Positions 1 through 9,634 are shown, counted from the stretch's first letter. The stretch is 64,000 nt of DNA from an uncultured Paraprevotella sp. (GCA_944321365.1 CALULA010000002.1:248001-312000); one strand, 5' to 3'. Notes: generated by a model from the sequence alone, not told the origin. Program-made: numbers and translations.

Positions 1-1289
1 GTCAGTTTGTTGATCTTGTCTTCCGACATTCTCTTTGCGTTGTTAATCATTTCTGCGATGAGATCGTCCGCATCCACTACGGTTCCTTCGCGGCTTTTCA
101 TTTTGCCGTTGGGCAGTTCCACCATGCCATAGGAGAAGTGTACGAGATCTTTTCCCCATTCAAATCCCAGTCTGTCTAATAGTATGGAAAGAACCTGGAA
201 ATGATAATTTTGTTCGTTGCCCACAACGTAAATCATTTTGTTGATGGGATAGTCGCGGAAGCGTAGTTTGGCTGTACCGATATCTTGCGTCATGTAGACG
301 GATGTACCGTCCGAACGGAGCAGCAGTTTCTCATCCAGTCCTTCTGAGGTGAGGTCAGCCCATACGGAACCGTCCTCTTTACGATAGAACAATCCCTTTT
401 CCAGTCCTTCCTGAACAGCTTTTTTGCCTTCTATATAAGTCTCGGATTCATAATATATCTTATCGAAGCTGACGCCTAAAGCTTTATAAGTTTCATCGAA
501 TCCGGCGTAGACCCAGTCGTTCATTTTACGCCAAAGGGCACGCACCTCCGGGTCGTTGTTTTCCCATTTGACCAGCATCTCACGTGCTTCTTTGATGAGC
601 GGAGCCTCATTTTTGGCTTCTTCCTCGCTCATGCCGCTGTCTGTCAGCTCCTTGATCTGTTCTTTGTAGTGCTTGTCAAACGCCACATAGTAATCTCCGA
701 TGAGATGATCCCCCTTGATGCCGGTGCTTTCGGGAGTGGCTCCATTGCCATACTTTAACCATGCGAGCATGCTCTTACAGATGTGTATGCCGCGGTCGTT
801 CACGATGTTCGTTTTTACGACGCGGTTGCCGTTGGCCGCCATGATGTTGGCCAAGGCCCATCCTAAAAGATTGTTGCGTACGTGCCCCAAATGCAACGGC
901 TTGTTGGTGTTGGGCGAGGAGTACTCTATCATCACCAGCGGTGACTTGTCTGTAGCTTCAGTCAGGCCGAATTTGTCGTTGTGATGAATGTCATTGAGCA
1001 GACTGATCCAGCTTTGAGAGGATATGATGAGGTTGAGAAATCCTTTTACGGCATTGAAATCAGCAACGACGTCCGGTATTTCTTTTTTTAAGAAATCGCC
1101 AAGGTCCTGAGCGGTTTCCTCCGGTTTTTTATGCGAGATCTTCAGAAAAGGAAAGACTACTATGGTCAGATGACCGGTAAATTCCTTTTTTGTTTTTTGG
1201 AGTTGGACAGTTTCGGGAGCGATTTCCTGACCATATAGATTTTGGATGCCGCGAACTACGGCAGATGTGATTCTATTTTCTATTTCCAT
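1..1289 (-). CDS. argS: Arginyl-tRNA synthetase, N-terminal part (runs off the left edge)
   Basis: Class I aminoacyl-tRNA synthetase that charges tRNA-Arg in the cytoplasm. The reverse strand reads open from an ATG at 1289 (MEIENRITSAVVRG) to the window edge, giving about 429 of the roughly 600 residues usual for the family. The N-terminal additional domain for tRNA recognition comes first. The HIGH-type signature PLHLGHVRNN follows at about residue 130, and a KMSKS-like KMKSREGT lies near residue 400. The C-terminal anticodon-binding domain is outside the window. A TATCTTTG -7 element on the minus strand at 1318-1325 lies about 30 nt upstream of the start. The upstream hup gene is separated by a terminator hairpin, so argS is probably transcribed alone. 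Identity is secure; only the C-terminus is unseen. Confidence 0.95.
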   Translation of the reverse strand, partial: MEIENRITSAVVRGIQNLYGQEIAPETVQLQKTKKEFTGHLTIVVFPFLKISHKKPEETAQDLGDFLKKEIPDVVADFNAVKGFLNLIISSQSWISLLNDIHHNDKFGLTEATDKSPLVMIEYSSPNTNKPLHLGHVRNNLLGWALANIMAANGNRVVKTNIVNDRGIHICKSMLAWLKYGNGATPESTGIKGDHLIGDYYVAFDKHYKEQIKELTDSGMSEEEAKNEAPLIKEAREMLVKWENNDPEVRALWRKMNDWVYAGFDETYKALGVSFDKIYYESETYIEGKKAVQEGLEKGLFYRKEDGSVWADLTSEGLDEKLLLRSDGTSVYMTQDIGTAKLRFRDYPINKMIYVVGNEQNYHFQVLSILLDRLGFEWGKDLVHFSYGMVELPNGKMKSREGTVVDADDLIAEMINNAKRMSEDKINKL

Positions 1290-1337
1290 TGTCTTTTATT
1301 ACCTATGATTCAGGCTGCAAAGATACACAATAAAAAA

Positions 1338-1363
1338 GAGAGAAGCAAAAACTTGCTTCTCTC
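1338..1363 (-). terminator. Rho-independent terminator between hup and argS
   Basis: A 10-bp perfect stem (GAGAGAAGCA and its complement) with a short A-rich loop is flanked by A6 on one side and T7 on the other, so it could act in both directions. It lies just downstream of hup on the minus strand and sits over the expected -33 area of the argS promoter. Confidence 0.85.
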
Positions 1364-1391
1364 TTTTTTATGATAAGACAGGGGTTATTGC

Positions 1392-1664
1392 TTACTGAAG
1401 TGCGTCGTTCAATTCCGCTCCTGCTTTGAACTTGACTGCTTTCTTGGCTGCAATCGTAATTTGTTCTTTCGTTCTGGGGTTGATGCCGGTGCGGCTGGGG
1501 CGTTCGCTCACAGAAAAGGTTCCGAAGCCGATCAAGGCAATCTTGTCTCCTTTCTTCAGTGCGTCAGAGATGGCGTTGAGAGTGGCGTCCAAGGCTTTCT
1601 TTGAATCAGCCTTGCTCAATCCGGCGTTTTCCGCGATGGCATTGATAAGTTCTGTTTTGTTCAT
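1392..1664 (-). CDS. hup: HU-family DNA-binding protein
   Basis: Histone-like nucleoid protein of 90 residues, the standard length for HU. It begins MNKTELINAIAENAGLS and carries the family arm signature GFGTFSVSERPSRTGINPRT at about residues 46-65, which forms the DNA-embracing beta arms. HU binds and bends DNA as a dimer and acts throughout the nucleoid. The gene is monocistronic, with a near-ideal promoter upstream and a terminator hairpin directly after it. IHF could be considered, but the general HU pattern fits better. Confidence 0.95.
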   Translation of the reverse strand: MNKTELINAIAENAGLSKADSKKALDATLNAISDALKKGDKIALIGFGTFSVSERPSRTGINPRTKEQITIAAKKAVKFKAGAELNDALQ

Positions 1665-1717
1665 TTGAGAAATAATTTAAAGTAGATAATTAATGTCATT
1701 TTTCACATCTTGCACTG

Positions 1718-1748
1718 CAAATGTATGTAAATTAGCTGTTAAAACAAA
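1718..1748 (-). promoter_or_regulatory. Bacteroidota-type promoter of hup
   Basis: On the minus strand TTTG (1748-1745), 19 nt, TACATTTG (1725-1718) matches the sigma-ABfr consensus exactly and is placed about 55 nt upstream of the hup start codon. Confidence 0.8.
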
Positions 1749-1871
1749 TTTTTTCATTGAAAAAATATTTCTTTTTATGAAAAAGAACAAGCTTGCTTTG
1801 GATAAACTTGAAGGAAATGGAAGAAAATTACTAATTTTGCGCCTGAAACCAATTTTGAAATTGACTGTAAT

Positions 1872-2789
1872 ATGATGAATATGCCTCCCGTAACGAAGAA
1901 CCTTATTATAATTAATGTGTTGTTCTTCTTAGGCAAGATGGTAGCCGTGAGATATGGAGTGGATCTTGACAACCTTTTGGGATTGCACTTCTTTCTTGCT
2001 CCGGATTTCCGGTTCTATCAGTTCGTGACGTACATGTTCATGCACGGCGGTTTTGCGCATATCTTGTTCAATATGTTTGCCGTGTGGATGTTCGGGCGCG
2101 TCATGGAGAGTTATTGGGGCAGTCGTCGTTTCCTGATCTATTATTTCGTGTGCGGCATCGGGGCAGGTTTGGTGCAAGAGGGGGTACAGTATGTTTCTTA
2201 TCTGGTTCAAGGTTTGGATGAGTTTGAACGTGTGAATGTGGGATATGCGGTGATTTCCATGGGAGATTATCTGAACCGGTGGACGACAATCGGTGCTTCC
2301 GGTGCGGTTTATGGCATTCTTCTGGCTTTTGGTATGTCGTTTCCGAACGAGCGTTTATTCATTTTTCCCTTGCCGGTTCCCATCAAGGCCAAGTTCTTTG
2401 TGATAGGTTATGCCGTGATAGAACTATGGTCGGCACTGAGCAATTCCGGCGACGGCGTGGCCCACTTCGCCCACCTGGGCGGTATGATTTTCGGCCTGTT
2501 GCTGATACTTTACTGGCGGAACAACCGGGGCGGGGGCTATTACGGGCGTGACTCTTTCGGACAAAAGATGAAAGAATGGTTCTTCAACCAGCGTGACCGC
2601 TTCTCTTCTTACCGCAGGCCGAAGATGAAAGTCTCTATGGGCAACCGTAAAGACGACTATGAATATAACGCGCGGAAGAGGACAGAGGAAGAAGAGATAG
2701 ACCGCATTCTGGAGAAAGTGAGGAAATCCGGTTACAGTGCCCTGACAGACGACGAGAAGCGGAAGCTGTTCGATGCGAGCCAGCGATGA
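1872..2789 (+). CDS. Rhomboid-family intramembrane serine protease
   Basis: Predicted polytopic inner-membrane protease of 305 residues that cleaves transmembrane segments of other proteins. The rhomboid core spans about residues 10-220. The catalytic serine lies in GASGAVYG near residue 143, and the catalytic histidine in HFAHLGG near residue 200. Early features include a HGGFAHILFNM motif near residue 57, also typical of the family. The soluble C-terminal tail (about 220-305) is basic and ends in a charged helical segment, as in Bacteroidota rhomboids. The start is the first ATG after a -7-like TAATTTTG at 1832-1839. The stop overlaps the next gene by 4 nt (ATGA), so the two are translationally coupled. 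The substrate cannot be told from sequence. Confidence 0.9.
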   Translation: MMNMPPVTKNLIIINVLFFLGKMVAVRYGVDLDNLLGLHFFLAPDFRFYQFVTYMFMHGGFAHILFNMFAVWMFGRVMESYWGSRRFLIYYFVCGIGAGLVQEGVQYVSYLVQGLDEFERVNVGYAVISMGDYLNRWTTIGASGAVYGILLAFGMSFPNERLFIFPLPVPIKAKFFVIGYAVIELWSALSNSGDGVAHFAHLGGMIFGLLLILYWRNNRGGGYYGRDSFGQKMKEWFFNQRDRFSSYRRPKMKVSMGNRKDDYEYNARKRTEEEEIDRILEKVRKSGYSALTDDEKRKLFDASQR

Positions 2790-3871
2790 AGTGGTTGACG
2801 CGGATATTGCTACAGCTGTCGGTCGGGGCTAACGTAATGGCGGCTTTGATGCTGCTGGCCTGCGGCCTGAGTGCCGGACTGAATCCTGCTGATTATCCCC
2901 ATGCGGCGTTGTTCGGACTGGGATTTCCCTTGCTGTTGCTCCTGAATCTGCTGTTTATACCTTTTTGGCTGGTCTTTTGCATACGTTATGTGTGGCTGCC
3001 TTTCGTTGGCATGCTTTTGTCTGTTTCCTATATATATGACTACTGTCCCTTGAACTGGCCGGAGAAAGCCCCGCAGGACGCTTTGATGCTGATGACTTAT
3101 AATACAGAGTTTCTGGGACGGGGCGAAAAGGATGCCGATGGGGGTTACTCGTTGTTGGAGTACATGGCCGCGTCTGGCGCGGATGTGATCTGCATTCAGG
3201 AGGGGATAGCTCAGTCGAAAAATCCTTCGCAGGAATATGCCGACAGCGTGATGGCTGCTGCCGGATACCATATCCGCCATCTGAACGACGGCAAGGCGGA
3301 ACCGCAATTCATTTATAGCCGCCTGCCGATTCTGGATGTGCACAGGGTGGCTTATGAAAGTTCCACGAACGGCAGCATGGCCATGGAGTTGTTGTATGAG
3401 GGAGATACGATTCTGGTGGTGAACAACCATTTGGAATCTTACAAGCTGACGCCGGAAGACAAACAGGTTTATAAGGATATCATTCACGATCCGGAGAATA
3501 TACGGTCGGAACGTTCTTCACGCGATCTGGTCCGGAAAATGGCCGATGCGAGCCGGATGCGTGGCCCGCAGATAGATTCCGTGTTGAATTATGTCCGTCA
3601 TTCGGGGCGCGAAGGGGTGGTTGTGTGCGGTGATTTCAACGATTCACCGATATCTTATTCCTGCCGGCGATGTTCTTCTGCCCTGACGAGTGCTTTCCGC
3701 CAGTCGGGCAACGGACTGGGCTTGTCCTATAATCAGAAAGGCTTTTATTTCCGCATCGATCATATCTTCGTGTCCGATTATTGGCAGACGTATGAAACCC
3801 ATGTGGATAAAACGGCATTGTGGTCGGACCATTATCCCATGATTACCTATTTGAAAAAGCACAAAAAATAA
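2786..3871 (+). CDS. Membrane-anchored endonuclease/exonuclease/phosphatase (EEP) family protein
   Basis: Protein of 361 residues with two or three hydrophobic segments in the first 90 residues, followed by an EEP (DNase I-like) hydrolase domain. The metal and catalytic signatures are in order: CIQEG near 138, NNHLES near 213, GDFND near 282 and SDHYPM near 348. Members of this fold hydrolyse phosphodiester or phosphoester bonds in nucleic acids, inositol phosphates or lipids. The position of the domain after the membrane segments suggests action at the envelope. It overlaps the rhomboid gene by 4 nt, so the pair is one operon. Substrate unknown. Confidence 0.85.
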   Translation: MKWLTRILLQLSVGANVMAALMLLACGLSAGLNPADYPHAALFGLGFPLLLLLNLLFIPFWLVFCIRYVWLPFVGMLLSVSYIYDYCPLNWPEKAPQDALMLMTYNTEFLGRGEKDADGGYSLLEYMAASGADVICIQEGIAQSKNPSQEYADSVMAAAGYHIRHLNDGKAEPQFIYSRLPILDVHRVAYESSTNGSMAMELLYEGDTILVVNNHLESYKLTPEDKQVYKDIIHDPENIRSERSSRDLVRKMADASRMRGPQIDSVLNYVRHSGREGVVVCGDFNDSPISYSCRRCSSALTSAFRQSGNGLGLSYNQKGFYFRIDHIFVSDYWQTYETHVDKTALWSDHYPMITYLKKHKK

Positions 3872-3897
3872 AATGGAGGAAGAAATTAATCCGTGAA

Positions 3898-3932
3898 ATT
3901 GCGGTGTAAATATAAAAAAAACGTTATATTTG
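3898..3932 (+). promoter_or_regulatory. Probable promoter of secDF
   Basis: TATATTTG at 3925-3932 is a good -7 box, with an ATTG at 3898-3901 at slightly long spacing (23 nt). It lies 55 nt before the secDF start codon. Confidence 0.6.
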
Positions 3933-3986
3933 CGCCCTTGTAGTCTGATTCACGACGAAATAATAACATCATAATAGTAAATTAAA

Positions 3987-6900
3987 ATGCAAAACAAAGG
4001 ATTTGTTAAAGTTTTCGCTTTGCTGCTTACCCTTGTGTGCGTGTTTTATCTGTCTTTTTCATTTGTGACGCGTCACCAGATGAACAAGGTGGATGAGATT
4101 ACGAAAACGGAGGGAGAAGAAGCCGGCGCGCATTATCTGGACTCGGTGATGAATAATCCGATCTGGTTGGGCGCGTACTCTTTGAAAGACTGCCGCGAGA
4201 TGGAAATCAGTCTGGGTCTGGACCTGAAGGGAGGTATGAATGTCATCCTGGAAGTGTCTGTTCCGGAGGTAGTCAAGGCATTGGCTGACCATAAGGCGGA
4301 TGCTGCTTTCAATCAGGCGGTTGCGCAAGCTGCGGAAAAGGCTAAAAACAGCCAGAGTGATTTTATTACCTTATTTGTTCAAGACTACAAGGCATTGGCT
4401 CCTGACAGTAAGTTGGCAGAACTGTTCGCCACCCAGCAACTGAAAGGAAAGGTCACTACGCAAAGTACGGACGCTGAGGTTGAGAGGGTGTTGCGCGAGG
4501 AAGTGGAGTCTGCCATAGCCAACTCATATAATGTGTTGCGTACGCGTATAGACCGTTTTGGCGTGGCCCAGCCTAACATTCAGACTTTGGAAGGGCAGAT
4601 GGGTCGCATTATGGTTGAGTTGCCGGGTGTGAAAGAGCCTGAGCGTGTGCGCAAGCTGTTGCAGGGAAGTGCCAACCTGGAATTCTGGGAGACCTATAAT
4701 ACAGAAGAGGCACTGCCTTTCCTGATCGCTTTGGATACACAGCTGGCGGCGGAAACGACATCCGATACGGCGGTAGCCCAGCCTGATACGGTAGCCATGG
4801 CAGAGGTGCTTCCGGCAGATTCGTCGAAAGCCAATTCCGCTACGGGGCTGGCTGCAGCCTTGAAAGGCGGCGCGGCTAATGCGGCTGGCAGTGAGAATGC
4901 CGGTATGACAGACGAACTGAAGAAAAAACATCCGTTGGCGTCTATCTTGCAGCTGGCACAGGGCCCGATGGGTTGCGTTGTCGGTTATGCCAATTGGCGC
5001 GATACGATGGCCGTGAATAATTACATCCGTTCGGCGGTTGCCAAAGATGTGCTGCCAAGCGACATGAAACTGCTTTGGGGCGTGAAGCCTGTTACGCACG
5101 GAACGACGGGCGACATTTTTGAATTGTATGCCATCAAGGTGACGGAACGTAACGGACGTGCGCCGCTGGAGGGCGATGTCGTAACGGAAGCTAAGGACGA
5201 TTATGAACAGAATGGCCGTCCTTGTGTAAGCATGACCATGAATTCCGACGGTGCCCGCCGTTGGGCTGCGTTGACCAAGAAGAATCAGAAACGTGCCATT
5301 GCTATTGTGCTGGACGGTTATGTCTATAGTGCTCCGACGGTTCAGAACGAGATTACGGGCGGTGTGTCGTCTATCACAGGTAATTTTACGCTTGAGGATA
5401 CTCGCGATTTGGCAAATGTGCTGAATACCGGTAAGATGCCGGCCCCGGCTCATATCGTTTCCGAACAGTTCGTCGGTCCTACGTTGGGACAGGAATCCAT
5501 CAATCAGGGTGTCACTTCGTTCGTCATCGCTTTCATCTTGCTGATGATTTACATGTGCGGCATGTACGGTCTGATTCCGGGCATGGTGGCCAATGGAGCG
5601 CTGATATTGAACTTCTTCTTTACGCTGGGTGTGCTTACGTCGTTCCAGGCCGCGCTGACCATGTCCGGTATTGCGGGTATGGTGCTGTCGCTGGGTATGG
5701 CAGTGGATGCCAACGTGCTGATTTATGAGCGTACCAAGGAGGAACTGCGTGCCGGAAAGAATGTGCGTACAGCCCTGGCCGACGGTTATTCCAATGCGTT
5801 CTCGGCCATTTTCGACTCTAACCTGACCTCTATCATCACCGGTATTATCCTTTATAATTTCGGAACAGGCCCGATCCGTGGTTTTGCCACTACCTTGATT
5901 ATCGGTATTCTGGTCTCGTTCTTTACGGCTGTTTACCTGACCCGTATCGTTTATGAACATTTCCTGAACAAGGACAAGTGGCTGAACCTGAAGTTCACGA
6001 CGGCGGCCTCACGCAGGTTCTTGCACGACACGCACTATAAGTTCATGAGTGCCTATAAGAAGTCGTTCTCTGTGTTCGGCATTCTTCTGATTGTCGGCAT
6101 CGGCTCTTTGTTTGTGCGTGGCCTGAGCAAGGGCATCGATTTCACGGGTGGGCGCAATTTTGTTGTTGTCTTTGAGAAACAGGTGGAGCCGGAAACGGTG
6201 CGCACGTTGTTGCAGGACCAGTTTGGCGATGCCAATATCCAGGTCATTGCCCTGGGTACGGACCATAAGACGGTCCGCATCTCTACGAACTACCGTATCG
6301 ACGAGGAAGGTACTGAAGTGGATTCCGAGATAGAAGAAACGCTGTTTAACGTCTTGAAGAAAGGGGAATTGCTGGCTTCGGATCTCGACCTGAAGACATT
6401 TATCAACCGCGACGTGCGCGACGGCGGCTCCATCATCAGTTCGGAAAAGGTCGGTCCGTCCGTAGCTGAGGACATCACGTATGGTGCCATAGTTTCGGTT
6501 ATCCTGGCATTGGTGGCCATCTTCCTCTACATCCTGCTGCGGTTCCGCAATGTGGCTTTCTCCGTGGGGGCAGTGGTGGCACTGACGGTGGACACGTTGC
6601 TGATTATCGGTGCCTACTCCATCTGTTGGGGATGGATGCCGTTCTCGCTGGAAATCGACCAGACGTTTATCGGTGCTATCCTGACAGCCATCGGATACTC
6701 TATCAACGACAAGGTGGTGGTGTTCGACCGTATCCGCGAGTTCCTGCGGCTGTATCCGAAACGCGACCGTCAGCAGTTGTTCAATGACTCTCTGAACACG
6801 ACACTGACCCGTACCATCAACACCTCTTCTACGACTTTGGTCGTGCTGTTGTGTATCTTCTTCCTGGGAGGCGACAGTATCCGCAGCTTTGCTTTTGCCA

Positions 6901-7019
6901 TGAGTCTGGGTGTCATCGTCGGGACCTGCTCGTCCATCTTCATGGCTGCTCCGGTGGCTTTCCTCACGATGGGTAAGCGCATCAAGCAGGATGGTGATTT
7001 GGCTGCGGCTGCAGAATGA
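3987..7019 (+). CDS. secDF: Protein translocase subunit SecDF (fused)
   Basis: Inner-membrane accessory of the Sec translocon that uses the proton gradient to help pull proteins into the periplasm. The 1010-residue product is a natural fusion of SecD and SecF, as usual in Bacteroidota. The SecD half has one N-terminal membrane helix, the signature LGLDLKGGMNVILEV near residue 75, the large periplasmic P1 domain and a five-helix membrane block. The SecF half begins near residue 690 with SKGIDFTGGRNFVVVF and has its own membrane block with IGYSINDKVVVFDRIRE near residue 900. An alanine-rich low-complexity stretch (about residues 265-315) interrupts the periplasmic region and looks like a lineage-specific linker. 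It has its own promoter and a strong terminator. Confidence 0.97.
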   Translation: MQNKGFVKVFALLLTLVCVFYLSFSFVTRHQMNKVDEITKTEGEEAGAHYLDSVMNNPIWLGAYSLKDCREMEISLGLDLKGGMNVILEVSVPEVVKALADHKADAAFNQAVAQAAEKAKNSQSDFITLFVQDYKALAPDSKLAELFATQQLKGKVTTQSTDAEVERVLREEVESAIANSYNVLRTRIDRFGVAQPNIQTLEGQMGRIMVELPGVKEPERVRKLLQGSANLEFWETYNTEEALPFLIALDTQLAAETTSDTAVAQPDTVAMAEVLPADSSKANSATGLAAALKGGAANAAGSENAGMTDELKKKHPLASILQLAQGPMGCVVGYANWRDTMAVNNYIRSAVAKDVLPSDMKLLWGVKPVTHGTTGDIFELYAIKVTERNGRAPLEGDVVTEAKDDYEQNGRPCVSMTMNSDGARRWAALTKKNQKRAIAIVLDGYVYSAPTVQNEITGGVSSITGNFTLEDTRDLANVLNTGKMPAPAHIVSEQFVGPTLGQESINQGVTSFVIAFILLMIYMCGMYGLIPGMVANGALILNFFFTLGVLTSFQAALTMSGIAGMVLSLGMAVDANVLIYERTKEELRAGKNVRTALADGYSNAFSAIFDSNLTSIITGIILYNFGTGPIRGFATTLIIGILVSFFTAVYLTRIVYEHFLNKDKWLNLKFTTAASRRFLHDTHYKFMSAYKKSFSVFGILLIVGIGSLFVRGLSKGIDFTGGRNFVVVFEKQVEPETVRTLLQDQFGDANIQVIALGTDHKTVRISTNYRIDEEGTEVDSEIEETLFNVLKKGELLASDLDLKTFINRDVRDGGSIISSEKVGPSVAEDITYGAIVSVILALVAIFLYILLRFRNVAFSVGAVVALTVDTLLIIGAYSICWGWMPFSLEIDQTFIGAILTAIGYSINDKVVVFDRIREFLRLYPKRDRQQLFNDSLNTTLTRTINTSSTTLVVLLCIFFLGGDSIRSFAFAMSLGVIVGTCSSIFMAAPVAFLTMGKRIKQDGDLAAAAE

Positions 7020-7057
7020 CATGAAATGAAATCCCGATAAGGGGCAAGTGATAAGAA

Positions 7058-7092
7058 AGAGGTGCATCGCTTTGAGCGGTGCACCTCTTTTT
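7058..7092 (+). terminator. Rho-independent terminator of secDF
   Basis: A long stem (AGAGGTGCA pairing with TGCACCTCT, extended inward by CGCT/AGCG) around a three-base loop is followed by T5. It ends secDF transcription about 40 nt after the stop codon. Confidence 0.9.
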
Positions 7093-7265
7093 GTTTCATT
7101 GTGTGTGCGCTGTTTAAGGGACCGTGTGGGACAGGTCTGCGGGCAGATGTAGCCAAGGAGATCCGCTCAGGAACCGGAACGAGGCTTTGGCCAGATGTGG
7201 ATAATGTTAAGAAGGGATGCCGGTATGGCCGGAGCACGGCCGGATATAATCAGAATACGCTCCTG

Positions 7266-7337
7266 TACCCCCGCCGGGAATCGAACCCGGATTGACGGTT
7301 TAGGAAACCGTAGTTCTATCCATTGAACTACAGGGGC
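7266..7337 (-). tRNA. tRNA-Arg, anticodon CCU
   Basis: The reverse strand folds as a 72-nt cloverleaf: D stem GTTC/GAAC, anticodon stem ACGGT/ACCGT with loop TTCCTAA (anticodon CCT, decoding AGG), and T arm CCGGGTTCGAATCCCGG. The acceptor GCCCCTG pairs with CGGGGGT, so position 1-72 is a G-U wobble. The discriminator is A, and CCA is not encoded. It is a single tRNA between secDF and korA. No att-like duplication of its 3' end was noticed in the window. Confidence 0.95.
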
Positions 7338-7443
7338 AGTTCCAGCGTTGCAAAGTTAATGGTTTCCTTTGGATTTATCGCAAGGTTTGCTGAAAAAGTG
7401 AATGCCGGCGGCGTTTTTTATGCTCCTGCACTGTGCGTTCCGG

Positions 7444-7509
7444 TCTTGCGCAAAGATGGTTTTATTCTTGCGCAAGGTTGTCCGGAGTCTTGCGCAAGGT
7501 TTTTTTCAT
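7444..7509 (+). repeat. 22-bp-period palindromic array, locus 1 (3 units)
   Basis: Three units with cores TCTTGCGCAA begin at 7444, 7466 and 7488, exactly 22 nt apart, and the 12-nt spacers differ. The array lies between tRNA-Arg and korA and belongs to the same family as the arrays near 22.1, 27.8, 38.8, 48.1 and 54.0 kb. The remainder of 7338-7671 holds no convincing gene. Confidence 0.8.
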
Positions 7510-7671
7510 GCGTTTCCTTCACTTTGCATATTTATGCGTTTTCCGCGTTTGGGGCATCCGTTTTGTTCCGAAAACCTTTCAGTAGAATGTTGAAATGCTA
7601 TGTTAAAGGCGGTTTTGATGACGAATTTACACTGTTTTCGGCCTTTGGGGACACTTTTATTAGCCGAATAT

Positions 7672-7702
7672 TTTGTTTTTAAACATTTCTTTGCGATATT
7701 TG
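7672..7702 (+). promoter_or_regulatory. Promoter of korAB
   Basis: TTTG (7672-7675), 19 nt, GATATTTG (7695-7702) fits the Bacteroidota consensus with one mismatch and lies 60 nt before the korA start codon. Confidence 0.65.
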
Positions 7703-7762
7703 CACAGTTAAGGTAGAAAGAATATGCAGTAAATTCGTTAAATCCTATATTTATATCAAGGT

Positions 7763-9610
7763 ATGGCTGATACATTAGAAGTAAAAGAGTTGGACCAAGT
7801 CGTGGTCCGCTTCTCTGGTGACTCCGGCGATGGCATGCAGTTGGCCGGAAATATATTCTCCACTGTTTCTGCAACGGTGGGGAATGACATTTGTACGTTT
7901 CCCGATTATCCGGCGGATATCCGTGCCCCACAGGGAGCCTTGACCGGTGTTTCCGCTTTTCAGGTGCACATCGGGGCCGGGCGTGTCTATACACCGGGCG
8001 ATAAGTGTGACGTGCTGGTGGCTATGAATGCCGCAGCATTGAAGACGCAGTATAAATATGCCAAGCCTACCGCCTGCATTATTATAGATACAGACTGTTT
8101 TCAGGCTAAGGATCTGGAGAAGGCGGCGTTCGCCACCGATAATCCTGTTGAGGAGATGGGCATTAAGAACGATGTGATTGCCGCTCCCATCACGCAGATG
8201 GTGAAGGATTGTCTGGCAGATTCGGGCATGGATAACAAGTCGGTGCTGAAGTGCCGCAACATGTTCGCCCTGGGACTGGTGTGCTGGCTGTTCAATCGTG
8301 ATTTGAACGTCACGTTCAGCATGTTGCGCGAGAAGTTCGCCAAGAAACCTGCCGTGGCCGAAGCCAATGTCAAGGTGGTGCAGGCCGGATATGATTACGG
8401 AGCGAATACGCATGCTTCTGTGGCGCATACTTACCGTGTGGAATCCAAGACCAAGAAGCCTGGAAAATATATGGATATTATGGGGAACAAGGCTACGGCA
8501 TACGGCTTTATCGCAGCTGCCGAAAAGGCTGGCAAGCGTCTGTTCCTGGGGTCGTATCCCATTACGCCGGCCACGGATGTGCTGCATGAGCTGTCCAAGC
8601 ACAAGAGCCTGGGCGTGATGACTGTGCAGTGCGAGGATGAGATTGCCGGCTGTGCTTCTTCTGTCGGTGCGTCGTTTGCCGGTGCGCTGGCGGTAACGTC
8701 CACTTCCGGGCCGGGCATTTGTCTGAAGTCTGAGGCCATGAATCTGGCCGTGATAACAGAGTTGCCGTTGGTGGTCCTGGATGTTCAGCGTGGCGGACCG
8801 TCTACGGGTCTGCCGACGAAGAGCGAGCAGACAGACCTGTTGCAGGTGCTGTTCGGCCGGAACGGCGAATCGCCGATGCCGGTGATTGCTGCCACATCAC
8901 CCACCAACTGTTTTGATGCGGCATATTATGCTTCTAAAATGGCACTGGAACACATGACGCCGGTCGTGCTGCTCACGGATGCTTTTGTGGCCAATGGTTC
9001 CGGAGCGTTCAAGCTGCCCGATCTGGATGAGTATCCCGCTATCCGCCCGCCTTACGTCACGCCGGAAATGGCCGGCCATTATACGCCTTACATGCGTAAC
9101 CCTGAAACGCAGGTACGTTATTGGGCACTTCCCGGACAGGAGGGGTATATGCATATCCTCGGAGGGCTGGAGAAAGATGGCGGTACGGGAGCAATCAGTA
9201 CCGATCCGGAGAACCACGACCGGATGTGCCGTGTGCGTGCGGAGAAAGTGGCCCGCATCCCGGTGCCGGATGTCGAGGTGCAGGGCTGTGTGGAGGATGC
9301 CGAACTGCTGATTGTGGGCTTCGGCGGCACTTACGGACATCTGCATTCAGCTATGGACGAAATGATAGCGTCCGGCAAGAAAGTGGCCCTGGCTCATTTC
9401 TCTTATCTGAATCCGTTGCCTGCCAATACGGCTGCCGTATTGAAAAAGTACGCCAAGGTGGTGGTGGCAGAGCAGAATCTGGGGCAGTTTGCCGCTTATT
9501 TGCGTATGAAAGTGGACGGTTTTGTGCCTTATCAGTTCAATCAGGTCAAAGGTCAGCCCTTTGTCGTCAGTGAGCTGGTGGACGCCTTTACCGAGATTTA
9601 CAACAAGTAG
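7763..9610 (+). CDS. korA: 2-oxoglutarate (2-oxoacid):ferredoxin oxidoreductase, alpha subunit (gamma-alpha fusion)
   Basis: Catalyses, with the beta subunit, ferredoxin-dependent interconversion of a 2-oxoacid and its acyl-CoA. 2-Oxoglutarate to succinyl-CoA is the likely reaction in a Bacteroidales branched TCA pathway. The 615 residues show the gamma domain first (about 1-190, VVRFSGDSGDGMQLAG). The alpha domain follows, with GSYPITPATDVLHELSKH near 258 and TSTSGPGICLKSEAMNLA near 313. The product lacks a ferredoxin-like CxxC domain, as expected for the two-subunit Kor type. It is followed by korB after 24 nt. Substrate specificity is by family resemblance; 2-oxoisovalerate or pyruvate are possible alternatives. 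Confidence 0.92.
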   Translation: MADTLEVKELDQVVVRFSGDSGDGMQLAGNIFSTVSATVGNDICTFPDYPADIRAPQGALTGVSAFQVHIGAGRVYTPGDKCDVLVAMNAAALKTQYKYAKPTACIIIDTDCFQAKDLEKAAFATDNPVEEMGIKNDVIAAPITQMVKDCLADSGMDNKSVLKCRNMFALGLVCWLFNRDLNVTFSMLREKFAKKPAVAEANVKVVQAGYDYGANTHASVAHTYRVESKTKKPGKYMDIMGNKATAYGFIAAAEKAGKRLFLGSYPITPATDVLHELSKHKSLGVMTVQCEDEIAGCASSVGASFAGALAVTSTSGPGICLKSEAMNLAVITELPLVVLDVQRGGPSTGLPTKSEQTDLLQVLFGRNGESPMPVIAATSPTNCFDAAYYASKMALEHMTPVVLLTDAFVANGSGAFKLPDLDEYPAIRPPYVTPEMAGHYTPYMRNPETQVRYWALPGQEGYMHILGGLEKDGGTGAISTDPENHDRMCRVRAEKVARIPVPDVEVQGCVEDAELLIVGFGGTYGHLHSAMDEMIASGKKVALAHFSYLNPLPANTAAVLKKYAKVVVAEQNLGQFAAYLRMKVDGFVPYQFNQVKGQPFVVSELVDAFTEIYNK

Positions 9611-9634
9611 TCTAACCTTAGAAGAATAGAAAAA

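Noticed and set aside
4524..5960. 478-codon open frame opposite secDF
   Set aside because: It lies wholly within the secDF coding sequence on the other strand, has no family features, and arises from GC-rich codon bias.
7266..7337. tRNA-Arg as an integration site
   Set aside because: No integrase gene, mobile genes or duplicated tRNA end nearby.
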